Source: Hydrangea macrophylla
Lineage: Eukaryota; Streptophyta; Magnoliopsida; Cornales; Hydrangeaceae
Length of the DNA: 64,000 bases
Assembly (NCBI GenBank): GCA_033977485.1
Contig: CM066988.1
Coordinates: 53,009,649-53,073,648 of the forward strand
Direction: 5' to 3'
Below are positions 1 to 9,904 of the stretch, one piece after another. Both the position numbers and the translations under genes were made by a program. Positions within the stretch are counted from its first letter, which is position 1. Every line of letters begins with the position of its first letter. The notes under the pieces are model-generated. The model did not search any database and had not been told where the DNA came from. It saw only the letters and a list, made by a program, of their open reading frames with translations.

Positions 1-720
1 AATGTGCATTCAGGGTATCAGTTGGTAACTTCTTAGGATTCTTGGTCCACCAGAGAGGGACCAAGATCGATAAGAATAAAGCCAAAGCAATACAAGCTGT
101 ACAACCCCCGACTATGAAGAAAGAATTACAAGGGTACTCGGTTAGATCAACTTTCTTAGGAGGTTCATCTTCAACAATACAGAAAAGACATAGGTCTTTT
201 TACCATTGCTAAAGATCAAGACCGATGAGCCATTTTAATGGGAAGAGCAACATCAGAAAGCCTTCAAAGAAATTAAGCAATATTTATCAACACCTCCAGT
301 GCTGATGCCACCAATAATAGGAAAGAACCGGAAGCTCCATATATTGTCATCTGAAGAATCGATTGGTAGCATGTTAGTACAAGATAAACCAGTAGGGAAA
401 GAGCAAGAATTTTATAGTTTAAGTAAAGTTTTAACTCAGATTGAGCAGAGATACTCCCCGATCAAGAAACTTTGTTTAGCTTGTATTTTTCTTCTCAAAA
501 ATTGAGAACATATATGCTACATGTGTTGACTTTTATTGATTGTCAAACTGATGTTATTAAGTATATGCTATCTAGACCAACTGTGAGTAGCAGAATCAGT
601 AAGTGGTCCTTGGCCCTTATGGAATTCTTATTCTAATTTAGACCATAGAAATCGATCAAGGGCCAAGCAATTGCCAACTTCTTGGCATGCCACCCAGGAG
701 AACCGATTGACCCTTATATC
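1..720 (+). pseudogene. Tat-1 pol: RT C-terminus and first RNase H (remnant)
   Basis: Positions 30-59 read FLGFLVHQRG, the conserved segment after the RT palm, as in the Tat-2 copy on the other strand. The RT-associated RNase H follows at about 299-505 (SMLVQDKPVG, then LSKVLTQIEQRYSPIEKL-like, with K in place of E). A frameshift separates the two parts, and several stops fall between 505 and 720 in the linker. The enzyme would copy element RNA into cDNA and remove the RNA. No intact frame remains. Assignment rests on motif resemblance and on colinearity with 54400-54700 of Tat-2. Confidence 0.8.
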
Positions 721-737
721 AATGAATCGATTACAGC

Positions 738-1232
738 TTGTCAGTCCCTTGCATAGCATTAATGCCTTGGACCATGATGTTTGATGGAGCCAAGAATGCG
801 GAAGGGGCTAGAGTTGGAATTATAATCGAATCTCCCTGGAATCGAAGAACCAAAATGTCTTTCAAATTTGATTTTGAGTGTTCAAATAGCCTAGCTGAAT
901 ATGAAGCTCTCATAATCGGTTTGGAAATTTTTTTAGAAATGAAAGCATCTTCGATTCATATAAAAGGGGATTCAAATCTAGTAATCGGCCAAATTGCTAG
1001 AAATTTCAAAATAAAAAGTTGGGAACTCTGTTCTTTTCATTCCATAGCAATTCAATTAATGGCTGAATTCGATGATGTACGTGTCAGCTACATAGCCAGA
1101 GAATGTAATTTTAGGGCTGACCATATGGCCAAAGTGGGATCTGGTGCCAAGCCTGCCTTTGATTTAGAAGGAAAGATTATCAATGTCCAACTCAGGGCTA
1201 TGTCATCAGTACGTAAGAGAGGCGTGTTCTAG
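738..1232 (+). pseudogene. Tat-1 pol: second (archaeal-type) RNase H domain
   Basis: An uninterrupted 164-residue frame carries a complete RNase H active site: Asp16 in FDGAKN, Glu54 in AEYEAL, Asp78 in KGDSN and Asp128 in RADHMAK. This is the additional RNase H that Tat-lineage elements carry after the RT-linked one. It is proposed to help degrade the RNA strand of the hybrid. The domain is part of a pol polyprotein, so its first Met is not a real start. It is the best preserved stretch of Tat-1 pol. The frame ends at 1232 with a stop in the linker toward integrase. Confidence 0.85.
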
Positions 1233-1621
1233 GAAATCTTCTCTTTTCTGAAGGAAGATGAAGATTGGAGGACCCCGATTATGAATTTTTTGACCTATCC
1301 ATCAAGAGGGGCTGACAAAAGAACAAGAATGTTCTCTGTCCGATTTGTGTTGATAGATGGGGAACTGTTTAAAAAGGGATAGGGGATGATGTTATGTTAC
1401 AAAGCAAAGCACAAGCCATAAAGGTTATGGTTGAAAATGGCTGCTTAGGGGATATAGTTACTATTGGCCAACTATGCTTAACGATTGCATAGATTATGCC
1501 AAAGGGTGCCAAGATTGCCAAAAGTATGGACTAATCCAAAGAGCGCTAGCCAAAGAGCACCAACCAATTATTAAACCATAGCCATTTAGGGGATGGGCTA
1601 TGGGTCTGATTGGTAAGTTAT
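1233..1621 (+). pseudogene. Tat-1 integrase N-terminal part
   Basis: The linker after RNase H (RFVLIDGELFKK-like at about 1338-1376) leads to the zinc-binding end of integrase, read as YAKGCQDCQK near 1495-1524, and then GWAMGLIGK near 1594-1617. The paired cysteines match the HHCC motif. The His pair region is degraded by frameshifts. The frame is cut by the solo LTR at 1622 and resumes at 2972 with LYPPSS, so removing the LTR and one GTTAT restores colinearity with Tat-2. Confidence 0.8.
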
Positions 1622-2971
1622 TGATGTTGGCAATATCAAGATATAAAAAGTGTTCTTTACTTTTCAAAAGATTTGTAGTGTGAAAGTAAAGGTCGAACCC
1701 ACAGAGATTGATTTACTACAGCGACTTAATTTCAAAACCTAAATTTAGTTAATTAAGAAAACGGATTTGATTTTTAATTTGAATTAAACTAAGAACATAA
1801 AAATAAATCTAAACTATGAAAGCAATTTAAATAGTTGTTTTAAATAATGTTTAAGGGAACCTAGGATTGCAAATCCACCACTAGCTTCATAATAGGAATA
1901 TTTATGAATCACTTTAGCTTATTATGTTGGATGAATATGGGGAATTGTAGCTACAAGCCCAATTCCTCCGACAAGAAGATAATCATGGTTCAAGCACCAA
2001 CATAATCCATCTGCGGTTAGCACGAATTATCCCACACTAAACTAGGGTTGTGATCTAATCCATCTAACCTAGGCATGGACTATTCGGATACTTGATAGCA
2101 CAAATCAATAAAGCACCATCACATGTAAACAATCTAAACAAGCACAGCAAGAATAGATCGTTGAGCACATCACAGTCAAAATAGATCTAAGACAAGAATA
2201 AACTTTGAAAGCAATGATTTAATCAATAGAAGTACGATTTATTTATAAAAATCCTCTAAACATGTGATGTCATCCATACATAATAAACTAAAATAAAAAC
2301 ATAAATAAAACCCTATTACTCAACTAGGGCTTCATTGAAACCCTAGATCTATGTCTAAGCTGCCATGGAAGTGATAGATGGCAAGTAGTTGATGGAGGAG
2401 GCCATGGAAATCCTTGGTCTTCTTCTTCTTCTCCTTGCTTCCTTCCCTTCAATGGCTGAAAGTATGTATATATTTTGTGTGTATAATATTTTGACAACCC
2501 CCTAATTGAAGTAAAATAGGGTATATATAGATTTACAACAAGTTTTTGAAACTTTCCCAACTCGAAACTCATTAAAACTGCTGTATTTTGCTTTCCAGAC
2601 GTAATTAGGCAGTTTCGTTCACGTAGGAATCATCAGTATACTGAAATACGCAACTTTGGTTTTTACACATATCGCGCGAGCGCGACAATTGGCTCCTCGC
2701 GCGCGTGGATCGCGCGAGCGATTTCTGGGTTCTCGCGCGAGCGGATCGCGCGAGCGATATCCTGGTTTTCGCGCCCGCGGATCGCGCGCGCGACTTGGCT
2801 TTTTCAGCTTCTTTTCTTCTGCTTTTTCACCATGTTTAGCCTGATATACTTGATTTCTTCCAAAACCTGTCAGAAAATAGAAAACGAAGTAAAAATATAC
2901 AAAAACAGGATAAAAAGGTACTAACAAATGCTCGTTAAGGCGTATAAATAGGATTTGTTCTCTGCCGATCA
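1622..2971 (-). mobile_element. Solo LTR of family C (inverted), TSD GTTAT
   Basis: The segment begins TGATGTTGGC and ends GCCGATCA. It is flanked by GTTAT at 1617-1621 and 2972-2976. Its plus strand matches the reverse complement of the element C LTRs (42105-43576): the terminal ATATCAAGATATAAAAAG block, the split-leaf text around 1860-2060, and the CpG-rich array at 2673-2795 all correspond. No internal region or second LTR is present, so this is a solo LTR left by recombination between the two LTRs of a former insertion. It contains small open frames across the CpG array, none convincing. Confidence 0.92.
2673..2795. repeat. CpG-rich imperfect repeat array in family C LTR
   Basis: Variants of CGCGCGAGCG recur about seven times in 120 bp, each nearly self-complementary, inside an otherwise AT-rich LTR. 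In element orientation the array lies roughly 150 bp upstream of the TATA-like TATATATA at 2521-2529. A shorter form lies at the equivalent place in the element C LTRs. Confidence 0.8.
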
Positions 2972-3536
2972 GTTATATCCTCCCTCTTCTAGCCAGCACT
3001 ACTTTATTATTGTCGCGACTGATTATTTCACCAAATGGATTGAGAAAATACCAGTGAGATCAGTCTTACATGCCACATCAATAAAGTTTATTGATGAACA
3101 CATTATACACCAATTTGGTCTTCCCGAATCAGTTACGGCCGACCAAGGGAGAAACATCAGCCTTTGCTGAAAGTAGACGAATCAAAGTTTTAAACTCTAT
3201 TCCCTACTATGCCCAGGCAAACGGTCAAGCTGAGGCCACAAACAAGACTGTTATCAATATCATTGAAAAGATGGTAAAAGATAATCCCAAGGATTGGGAC
3301 ACTCTATTGTTTGGGGTGCTTTGGACATATCAGACATCGCAAAGGTCCAGTACATGGGTCACTCCATGCATGTTAACCTATGGCCATGATGCAGTGCTAC
3401 CCATGGAAGTAACAGTTCGATCTGCAAGAAGAGCCGTACAGAGTAATCTAGAGCCTGCTGGATATAAAGAAGATATGATTACAGAATTGGAAGAGCTGGA
3501 TGAAGTTCGATTAAATGCATTAGATTGTTTGGTAGT
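2972..3536 (+). pseudogene. Tat-1 integrase catalytic core
   Basis: The rve-type core is visible: Asp in VATDYFTKW (about 3016-3042), Asp in TADQG (about 3136-3150) and Glu in QANGQAEATN (about 3214-3243), giving the D,D,E triad. About 20 residues are missing after the second Asp together with a frameshift near 3160, so the frame changes between the second and third catalytic residue. The text continues through LPMEVTVRSARRA to LNALDCLVV, where the solo LTR at 3537 interrupts it. Confidence 0.85.
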
Positions 3537-3970
3537 TGATTCGAGGTGAAAAGTGCATATTTATAGCGTATTACATGGTCTTTTATGCATACTTTTATCC
3601 CCAAAGTCCCTACATTTAGGTACATTCTAATAGCAATCTTCTTTTTATTGTGTTAATGCTAAAATATATGTTTATGCATTGTTTTATAGGTATTAGAATG
3701 TAAATCAATGAAGTGAAGGTAACCAAAAGTGATTCTGGTGAAGAGAATAACGGAAGTAGCTGAGAAACACCATTTTTGACAATGAAGACTTTAGATTTGG
3801 AAGATTTTCCTAGAAATACAAAATGTATATCTTGGAGTTAAGGTCATGTGGCCGTAAACAAGAGGTCAATATGATGTCTGAGTAAAAAGTTATGGCCATT
3901 CTCCCATCGTGTGCAGGGTTATAAAAATCAGAGAAGTTCAAGGGCTTGAGGAGAGTTCAATAGATTAAGA

Positions 3971-4002
3971 GTTCGATCGATCGAACTAAGCTCAATCGAT
4001 TG
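3971..4002. promoter_or_regulatory. Palindromic GATCGATC cluster upstream of TATA box
   Basis: A 16-bp perfect palindrome (GTTCGATCGATCGAAC) is followed by CAATCGATTG, ending 44 bp before the TATAAATA at 4047. Similar clusters occur in both element B LTRs (21602-21655 and 31230-31275, minus strand). A regulatory role is inferred. Confidence 0.5.
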
Positions 4003-4046
4003 AACTTCATTTTCACCCAAAAGTTGCATAAACTCTGCAGGAACCC

Positions 4047-4054
4047 TATAAATA
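4047..4054 (+). promoter_or_regulatory. TATA box of family B solo LTR
   Basis: TATAAATA, about 510 bp from the LTR start, is the only strong TATA box here and is conserved in the element B LTRs. It probably marks the U3/R promoter. Confidence 0.55.
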
Positions 4055-5164
4055 AGTCGTTTTGATACCAGAAGAAAGGAGGACGCTCCAGAACGCAAAA
4101 AATAGTAGTTTTTTTAGGGTACTTTTAGGGTTAGATTAGGAGTAGATTAGGTTAGATTCATGCTTTTCTTCCTCTTTTTCATTGTTGTACTAAAGATTAT
4201 TGAAGATTCAAGTTTATTTCAAGTTATATTCAGATAATTTCCAGGTTTTTCTTTTCCTTTTCTTGATTTGATTGTTTCTTAATCTAGTTGTTATGATTGC
4301 TTTAGGTTACTATTCCTGTATTTGTTTATTCATGTTTCTGTAGTTTAGACGTTGGGAATATGTGATGAACCATTGATTCCCAGCCTCTGCCATGCAATCT
4401 TTAGAAAACTTGGGCTTGATCGATCGAAGACATTTCGATTGATCGAACCAGAGCCATAGTCAAGCGATCGAAGACATTTTGATCGATTGAAGGATGATGC
4501 AGTCCGATCAATCGAGAGCGCTTCGATCGATCGACCATGTTAATTCCTGAGATGATTCTTTTAAGTATTCCAAGACTTTGTGTTTTAGAAATCTGTCATC
4601 AAATTGTCCCTATAAGCTCAGTTTGTCACAACAGTTTTTAGAACTTAAAGCCTTAAGGTTATTTTCTTCAATGACTTTTGAAAACCTCTTTGAATGCTAA
4701 CACAATTTAGAGTGCAAGTAATAACCATTGTTTTAAACCATCTCCTAAATATTTTAAATCAACTGTGATGATGTAGTCCCGGTCATGAAAGGGCTATTGA
4801 TTCTTTATCTTTAAAAAAAATACGGAATGCTGAAAAGGAATGAACTCCATGGAACGTTAATGAATGTGCATTGTAGATGATTAGTATCAATGCGGATTCT
4901 CAAATTTCCAACACCTCTAATTTATCTGTTTCTTTAGTTATGTGTCTATATGCTTTAGTTTATTATTTAGTTTAATTTAATTATTTAGGATTTGTTAGAA
5001 TTTCCACTCCTACAATTCATCTTTTCTTTTTCTTTAGGTTGTAACTTAGTATAAATTCTTCCTATTCCTTCCCTGTGGGATCGACCTGGACTTATCCAGT
5101 ATTACTTGCACAATCACCTACACTTGGGTGTTGCACAAGAGCGCACAACTTTTTAGTCGTGTCA

Positions 5165-5445
5165 GTAGTCCAAAAAAATTGGGCAGCCAGGGCATACAAC
5201 AAGAGAGTGAAAGCTAAGTCATTCTGTGTTGGCGATCTCGTGTGGAAAGCTGTTTTACCTCTCGCGAATAAGAATCCCTGATATGGAAAATGGTCTGTGA
5301 ATTGGGAAGGTCCATTTTTAATTGGGAAAATTATTAGGGTGGTGCTTATCATTTGATGGATATTGATGGTGAGAGTCATGTTAGATCAATTAACGGTCAA
5401 TATTGAAACAATACCACCCCAACATTATGGGAAATAGTGCAGTTA
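5165..5445 (+). pseudogene. Tat-1 integrase C-terminal domain
   Basis: Sequence continuing from 3536 reads QKNWAARAYNKRVKAKSF, DLVWKAVLP, a stop where Tat-2 has Arg, then YGKWSVNWEGPF. This is the chromodomain-less C-terminal domain seen after the integrase core in Tat-type elements. It helps bind DNA during integration. A frameshift follows near 5330. Pol ends about here, some 30 bp from the end of the antisense PMD gene, so the two genes converge. Confidence 0.8.
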
Positions 5446-5479
5446 GAGTAAAGGCCGATGCCAAAATATTGTATTTTCA

Positions 5480-8400
5480 TTTATGAAATAAGGTTACAGA
5501 TTCAAGTATAAGGAAAATGAAAATACAATAAATCTACCACTAGATAGATAAGTCTAAAAAGCCTATCTTTTTCCTTAAATCGGTCCACTTCGCCTCAGCA
5601 GCCTTTTGATCAAGCTGAGCCTTCTTTAGTTCAGCGTTCTACTTCACGGCATCAGGCTTTGAAGAGGCAAGTTGATGAGTGTGCTGTATGGCTTGCTGAC
5701 CAATATCAGTGATGGCTTGGTTAGCTTTCTCCAAATCCTGAGTAATAATTTGCAGCTTCCTGCTTAGTAGGTCCAACTGAGCTTGGAGTTTGGCCTGTTG
5801 TTTGTTTCAATGTCTGGTTTGGATTTCTCCAGCTCGGTCTTCTTAATGGATGCATCTGAATACTTTTCCTTGAAGTGGCCAACCTATGTGGCCATTAACT
5901 TTTGGTCGTCCAAAACAAACTCTTTGCTCTTGCCTCAGCCACTTTGGAAGCTAAATAGAACTTTGAATATAGAAGAGGGAGTTGTTATTTTATTTTCGTT
6001 AAAACCAACCTCTGATCCTCATGGAGCTCAGACGACCCAGAAGTAGGATCTAGGCATCCTCAACTTTGGGAAGAGTAGAGATAGTGGAAAGAGGTTGTTC
6101 CTTTAATGCAGCCACTACCTCTTTGGCCTTGGTCACTAAAGCATTGTCAGATTTTTCGGATAGTGGAACCTCAGACATGGTCTCCATCGCCAGGAAATCT
6201 TCAAGATCAAGGCTGGAGAAAAATTCATCCATCGTCATGGACCCAAAATTGGGTAAGTCAGGGAGTTCGGTAGGGTCTGCAAAATAAAAGATTCGATCAG
6301 TAAAAAATGGAAGGAATAGACATCACATATGACTGAAGAAATGACAAGTACCTGTTCTTGGGCCATCATGGCTGGGGATAGAGCTTTAGGCTCATGAAGT
6401 ACTTCGGTTTGACCTAGTTCGGCCTCTGCCCGGATATCATCAGTGGTGGTCTCCAGGGTTGTTGTTTAATCAATAGCCTCGGTCTATTTTACCGATTCTT
6501 GCTCCACCTCGGTCTCCTTCTCTTTTTCTTTTCATTTTTCTTTTTCTTGTTCTTTTCTTTCCACTTCTCTCTCTTCTCCTAATTTTTCTTCTTATCCTTC
6601 TTCTTCCAACTGGGCGTCTTTTCGCACTTCAACCTCTTTCCCAATTGGAGGTGTTCTAGTTGTCTCCTCATCTCTCGTCTCAATGTCTAAGGGATCGACC
6701 TCGATGAGATCTCTCAACTCGGTCCTATTACTTTCACTTATGGTTGGAGAGGGACTTGAAGCTTTTCTCTTCTTTCCTTTTGAAGGGAAAGCCAAGGTGG
6801 CCTTTCCCGAAGAGGTTGTGGATGGTATAGGTGATTCATAAAAGGGTTCTTGGCCTCTAAACCTTGGAGCCTTGCAATTAGTTCAGCTTAGGAGAGCTTA
6901 GAGAGATCGTTTGTCTCAAAAGATGGGGGGTTGTTAGAAGATGAGTTGATGGGTTCGGGCACTTTAGGAGATGCTAGTGGTTTGGAAAGTGTTGAAGGTT
7001 TGATGATAATTTTGGGGTTGGGTTTGGTTGAAGCCACTTTTTTTGGGGCTTCCACTTTTCCACCCACTTGCGGCAGAAAGAAATGTCAATTTAAAGACCA
7101 ATGATGCAAAGAGGCAGAAGAATTGGACAAGCATTTACCTTCGCAGATGTGGTCATTTGTTGTTTTTTCTTGGCTTTCTTGGAGGGAGCATCTTCTTCTT
7201 CATCATTACTGGACTCGATGATGGGAAGAGGGGTTGAAGGCTTCGGATGTGATGGCAGAGCAGCTGCACAAACAAAATAATAAATATCAGCCCGACTTGA
7301 GAAAAAGTAAATTTGGCAAATTAAATTAACCTTGGGCATCTGGGTCTATATAGATGGAAGTTCTTCCTTGGCAGTGAGAAAAGTAGTCATTGAGGCAAGT
7401 GACATGGCGACTAGTGAAGCTTGGCCATTTGTTCCAGGGAAGCTTGAAGACTTCCTTAGTCCAAACACTAATAGGTGTCTGCAATGGCAAACTTGGCCCC
7501 AGGGATCAGGGGAATTTTTATGTTTGAAGGTTTTATAAAATCTTGTACCAGTGGTTCAAGTTTGGAAGGGTTTCGCTTGATATAGGTTGTCCAAGCTCTC
7601 ACCCCTTTATCGGTATGTTCTTGGTCGATCTCATGTAAACATTTTTCAACCACTTGCCTCATTTGTTCCTGCCTTCAGGGATGGAACTTTACCTTGTAGA
7701 ACCTCTCGAAGTCCCTGAATGTTTGGTAGTCCAATGCTTTTCCACAAATTTTTTTTGCCCTACAGCCTGTGAAATAGCAAGGTTAGTAGGCAAAATGGGA
7801 TTCTCGACCTGAGTGGCCTAGGTAGAGTCGTCAGAATCAGGAGATATCCTCTGTAGGACAATATGTAGTGGTTCCGATTGAACATCTAAGATCCGCTTGC
7901 TCCACCAAACATCAAATTGGTTTGTGGAACATGGGAACACGTCAAAGGGCTTGAAGGCAAACTTTCCCTTAAGTCTGTCAACCTTTTCCCTAACCTTTTC
8001 AGCCAATGACACTATAGCAATAATGTCCCATCAGAGATGTGCCAATTTAAAGAAGGATACGGAGGAAGTGGAACCATCTGGTTCAAGCCGAATTATTGGG
8101 CAAAGAAAGTGGGATTATAATATTCTACCCCACACTTACAATTTTGACCAAAGGTGGGACTATAAATAATATCCCTAGGTACCAGGTATCCACCCCATAT
8201 CTCATTATAGTGAGATTGGATACCTGGACCGATATCAGTTGGGTTGGTTAGCAGTTGAAGGAAAGAAAGGTAATGCTCTGAGTTGGCAGAAAATGGAAGA
8301 AACTGAAGAGGAGACTGTGTAGCACATCGGTCATAGAAAAAGAGAAACATTCATAAAAATAGTGAGATGAAGGAGTGAAGTCAGCATAGCGAAGAGTAAA

Positions 8401-9345
8401 GACCGAGGCATCTACATTCGAGTCAATGGATGGTCTGAGTTCTAGAGAGTAAGCCATCAAATAGCACTGAAGCTGCCATAGGGGACCACTTATAGGTTTG
8501 GTAAAATTGGACTCAACATAATCATGGACCCTGCGCACTAGCCAAGGCAACAACCAGATCAGTATACTCTTTGGTGATGGCTACAGATGCAGAACAAAAA
8601 ATGAATTTGTTTAACCAATAAATCAGAAAAGCTATGTGCTCGAAATCGGTCGCTTCACTTCCCTTTTCACCTATGCAGCTTTGAAACAAGGACCGATAGG
8701 CAGCAATATGTTAGGTCTTACCCTTGGCACTCTTTTCAGCCAGAGGATAACCAAAGGTGACCTCGGGGGTCTCTGAGTTGGGACCAATTTTTTCCCTGTG
8801 AGGATAAAGCCCGAGGAGGTAGCTAATGTCTCTAATAGTCGGTCCCATAGAACCGACCTTGAAAAGAAAAGAGTTGTAAGATGGAGCCCAGAACATCAGG
8901 GCAGAACAAAGGATAGAGTGATCCATCTAGATTTCGAACTTGGAAAGGAAAATGACATGGGTTAGGCCGTTTTGAATCCACACATAGGACTTGGCAGACG
9001 CAACCCTATCTCTCCATCCGACCCAATCAGGGGAAGGAGAAGGCCAACTCCTAGTAGTGTTGGAGGAGTAGACCCTAGTAAGATCTATCTCCCCTGGTAT
9101 TTAAGAGATTCAAACGAGAGGGAAGGATAGAACGCAGAGAAAGAAGAAGGGGATTGCTTGAGGAAGACAGGACCTAAACCTATAGGGTTCGTTGATTCCT
9201 AAGTAGGTAAAGAGACAAAAGATTCAGCAGCACAATCTGCTTTGTGAGCACGCAAATAATCCCTTACCTGTGTACAAGGGCTAGGAGTATTAGTTTTTTC
9301 AATAGTAGTGTCAGGAGGAGATGTAGATTTCTTCGAGAAGGTCAT
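5480..9345 (-). pseudogene. Antisense plant mobile domain (PMD) gene in Tat-1
   Basis: The minus strand encodes a degraded multi-exon protein facing pol. The likely start is the Met at 9345 (MTFSKKSTSP), by alignment with MAPKIALAAV of the Tat-2 copy. At 8926-8711 it reads MFWAPSYNSFLFKVGSMGPT followed by IRDISYLLGL, the signature of the plant mobile domain (PMD/aminotransferase-like family). Downstream segments at 8553-8093 (LQLLTNPTDIGPG, RDIIYSPTFG) and 8012-7818 match the Tat-2 copy in order. Basic, acidic and low-complexity segments (7230-7090, 6795-6592) and a helical tail (6238-5480) complete it. Frames change repeatedly. Some changes look like introns, others like decay. PMD proteins occur both in host genes and as cargo of Ty3/gypsy elements. 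A capsid or host-interaction role is unproven. Confidence 0.75.
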
Positions 9346-9577
9346 TGACGCAAAGGTGAGGAAGATGAAGCAGGGGTTTGAGAGAGAATCTGGTATGCAC
9401 AAAGTAAGAGCGCTTAAAGGATGGAGTGATTCCTGTGCCTTTAAATCAAAGGCAAAACGTCGTTTCGAATCCCAAAATGAACAGTTGGCATGTGGGCAAA
9501 CTTCTCCCCAACTGACATGTTGCATTTTCAAAATTCAAAACATCACATCAAGTCGGCTTTTACTTGATATGACATTT

Positions 9578-9588
9578 TGTGGGGCAAA
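9578..9588 (+). other. Putative polypurine tract of Tat-1
   Basis: TGTGGGGCAAA directly precedes TGTTGATGC, which is taken as the 3' LTR start. A polypurine tract primes plus-strand DNA synthesis. The call depends on the LTR boundary, which cannot be checked without the 5' LTR. Confidence 0.45.
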
Positions 9589-9904
9589 TGTTGATGCTTG
9601 AAATCTGTTCGGTATATTGGGCCATCGGGATCAGGATAGGCCAAGGATGAATGGGCTTGATAACATGAAAAGATGAGGGCCAAAACTAGCAAGATTGGGG
9701 ACTAGTCCGATGTTGGAATGGACTGATAACAATAATATTTGGTTAGAGGAATAGAGACTCTAGGTATTAGATCGAGAATCAAGGAGTCCAATGGCAATCG
9801 AAGACAAAGCAAGGAAAGAATGAGTAATCGGAACTAAACCACTCGCATGTTTGATTCTGAGGGTTCAAATTGGACAAAGGTGATCGATAAAGAGGCGGTT
9901 AAAT
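9589..9904 (+). mobile_element. Tat-1 3' LTR, left portion (U3)
   Basis: The sequence runs from TGTTGATGC after the polypurine tract to the insertion point of D' at 9905. GTTAAAT at 9898-9904 is repeated at 37166-37172, where the LTR resumes. No coding content was seen. Confidence 0.6.

Larger units (their letters stand above)
3537..5164 (+). mobile_element. Solo LTR of family B, TSD GTAGT
   Basis: This 1628-bp unit starts TGATTCGAGG and ends GTCGTGTCA, flanked by GTAGT at 3532-3536 and 5165-5169. It is the reverse complement, along its whole length, of the two LTRs of element B (20453-22080 and 30081-31698), and is equal in length to the first. A TATAAATA box lies at 4047-4054. Paired GATCGATC palindromes lie just upstream (3971-4002) and again at about 4427-4540. 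The integrase frame of Tat-1 resumes at 5165. Confidence 0.93.

Noticed and set aside
2656..2927. Arg/Ala-rich open frames on both strands across the CpG array
   Set aside because: They lie inside a solo LTR and come from absence of stops in CGCGCG-type repeats.
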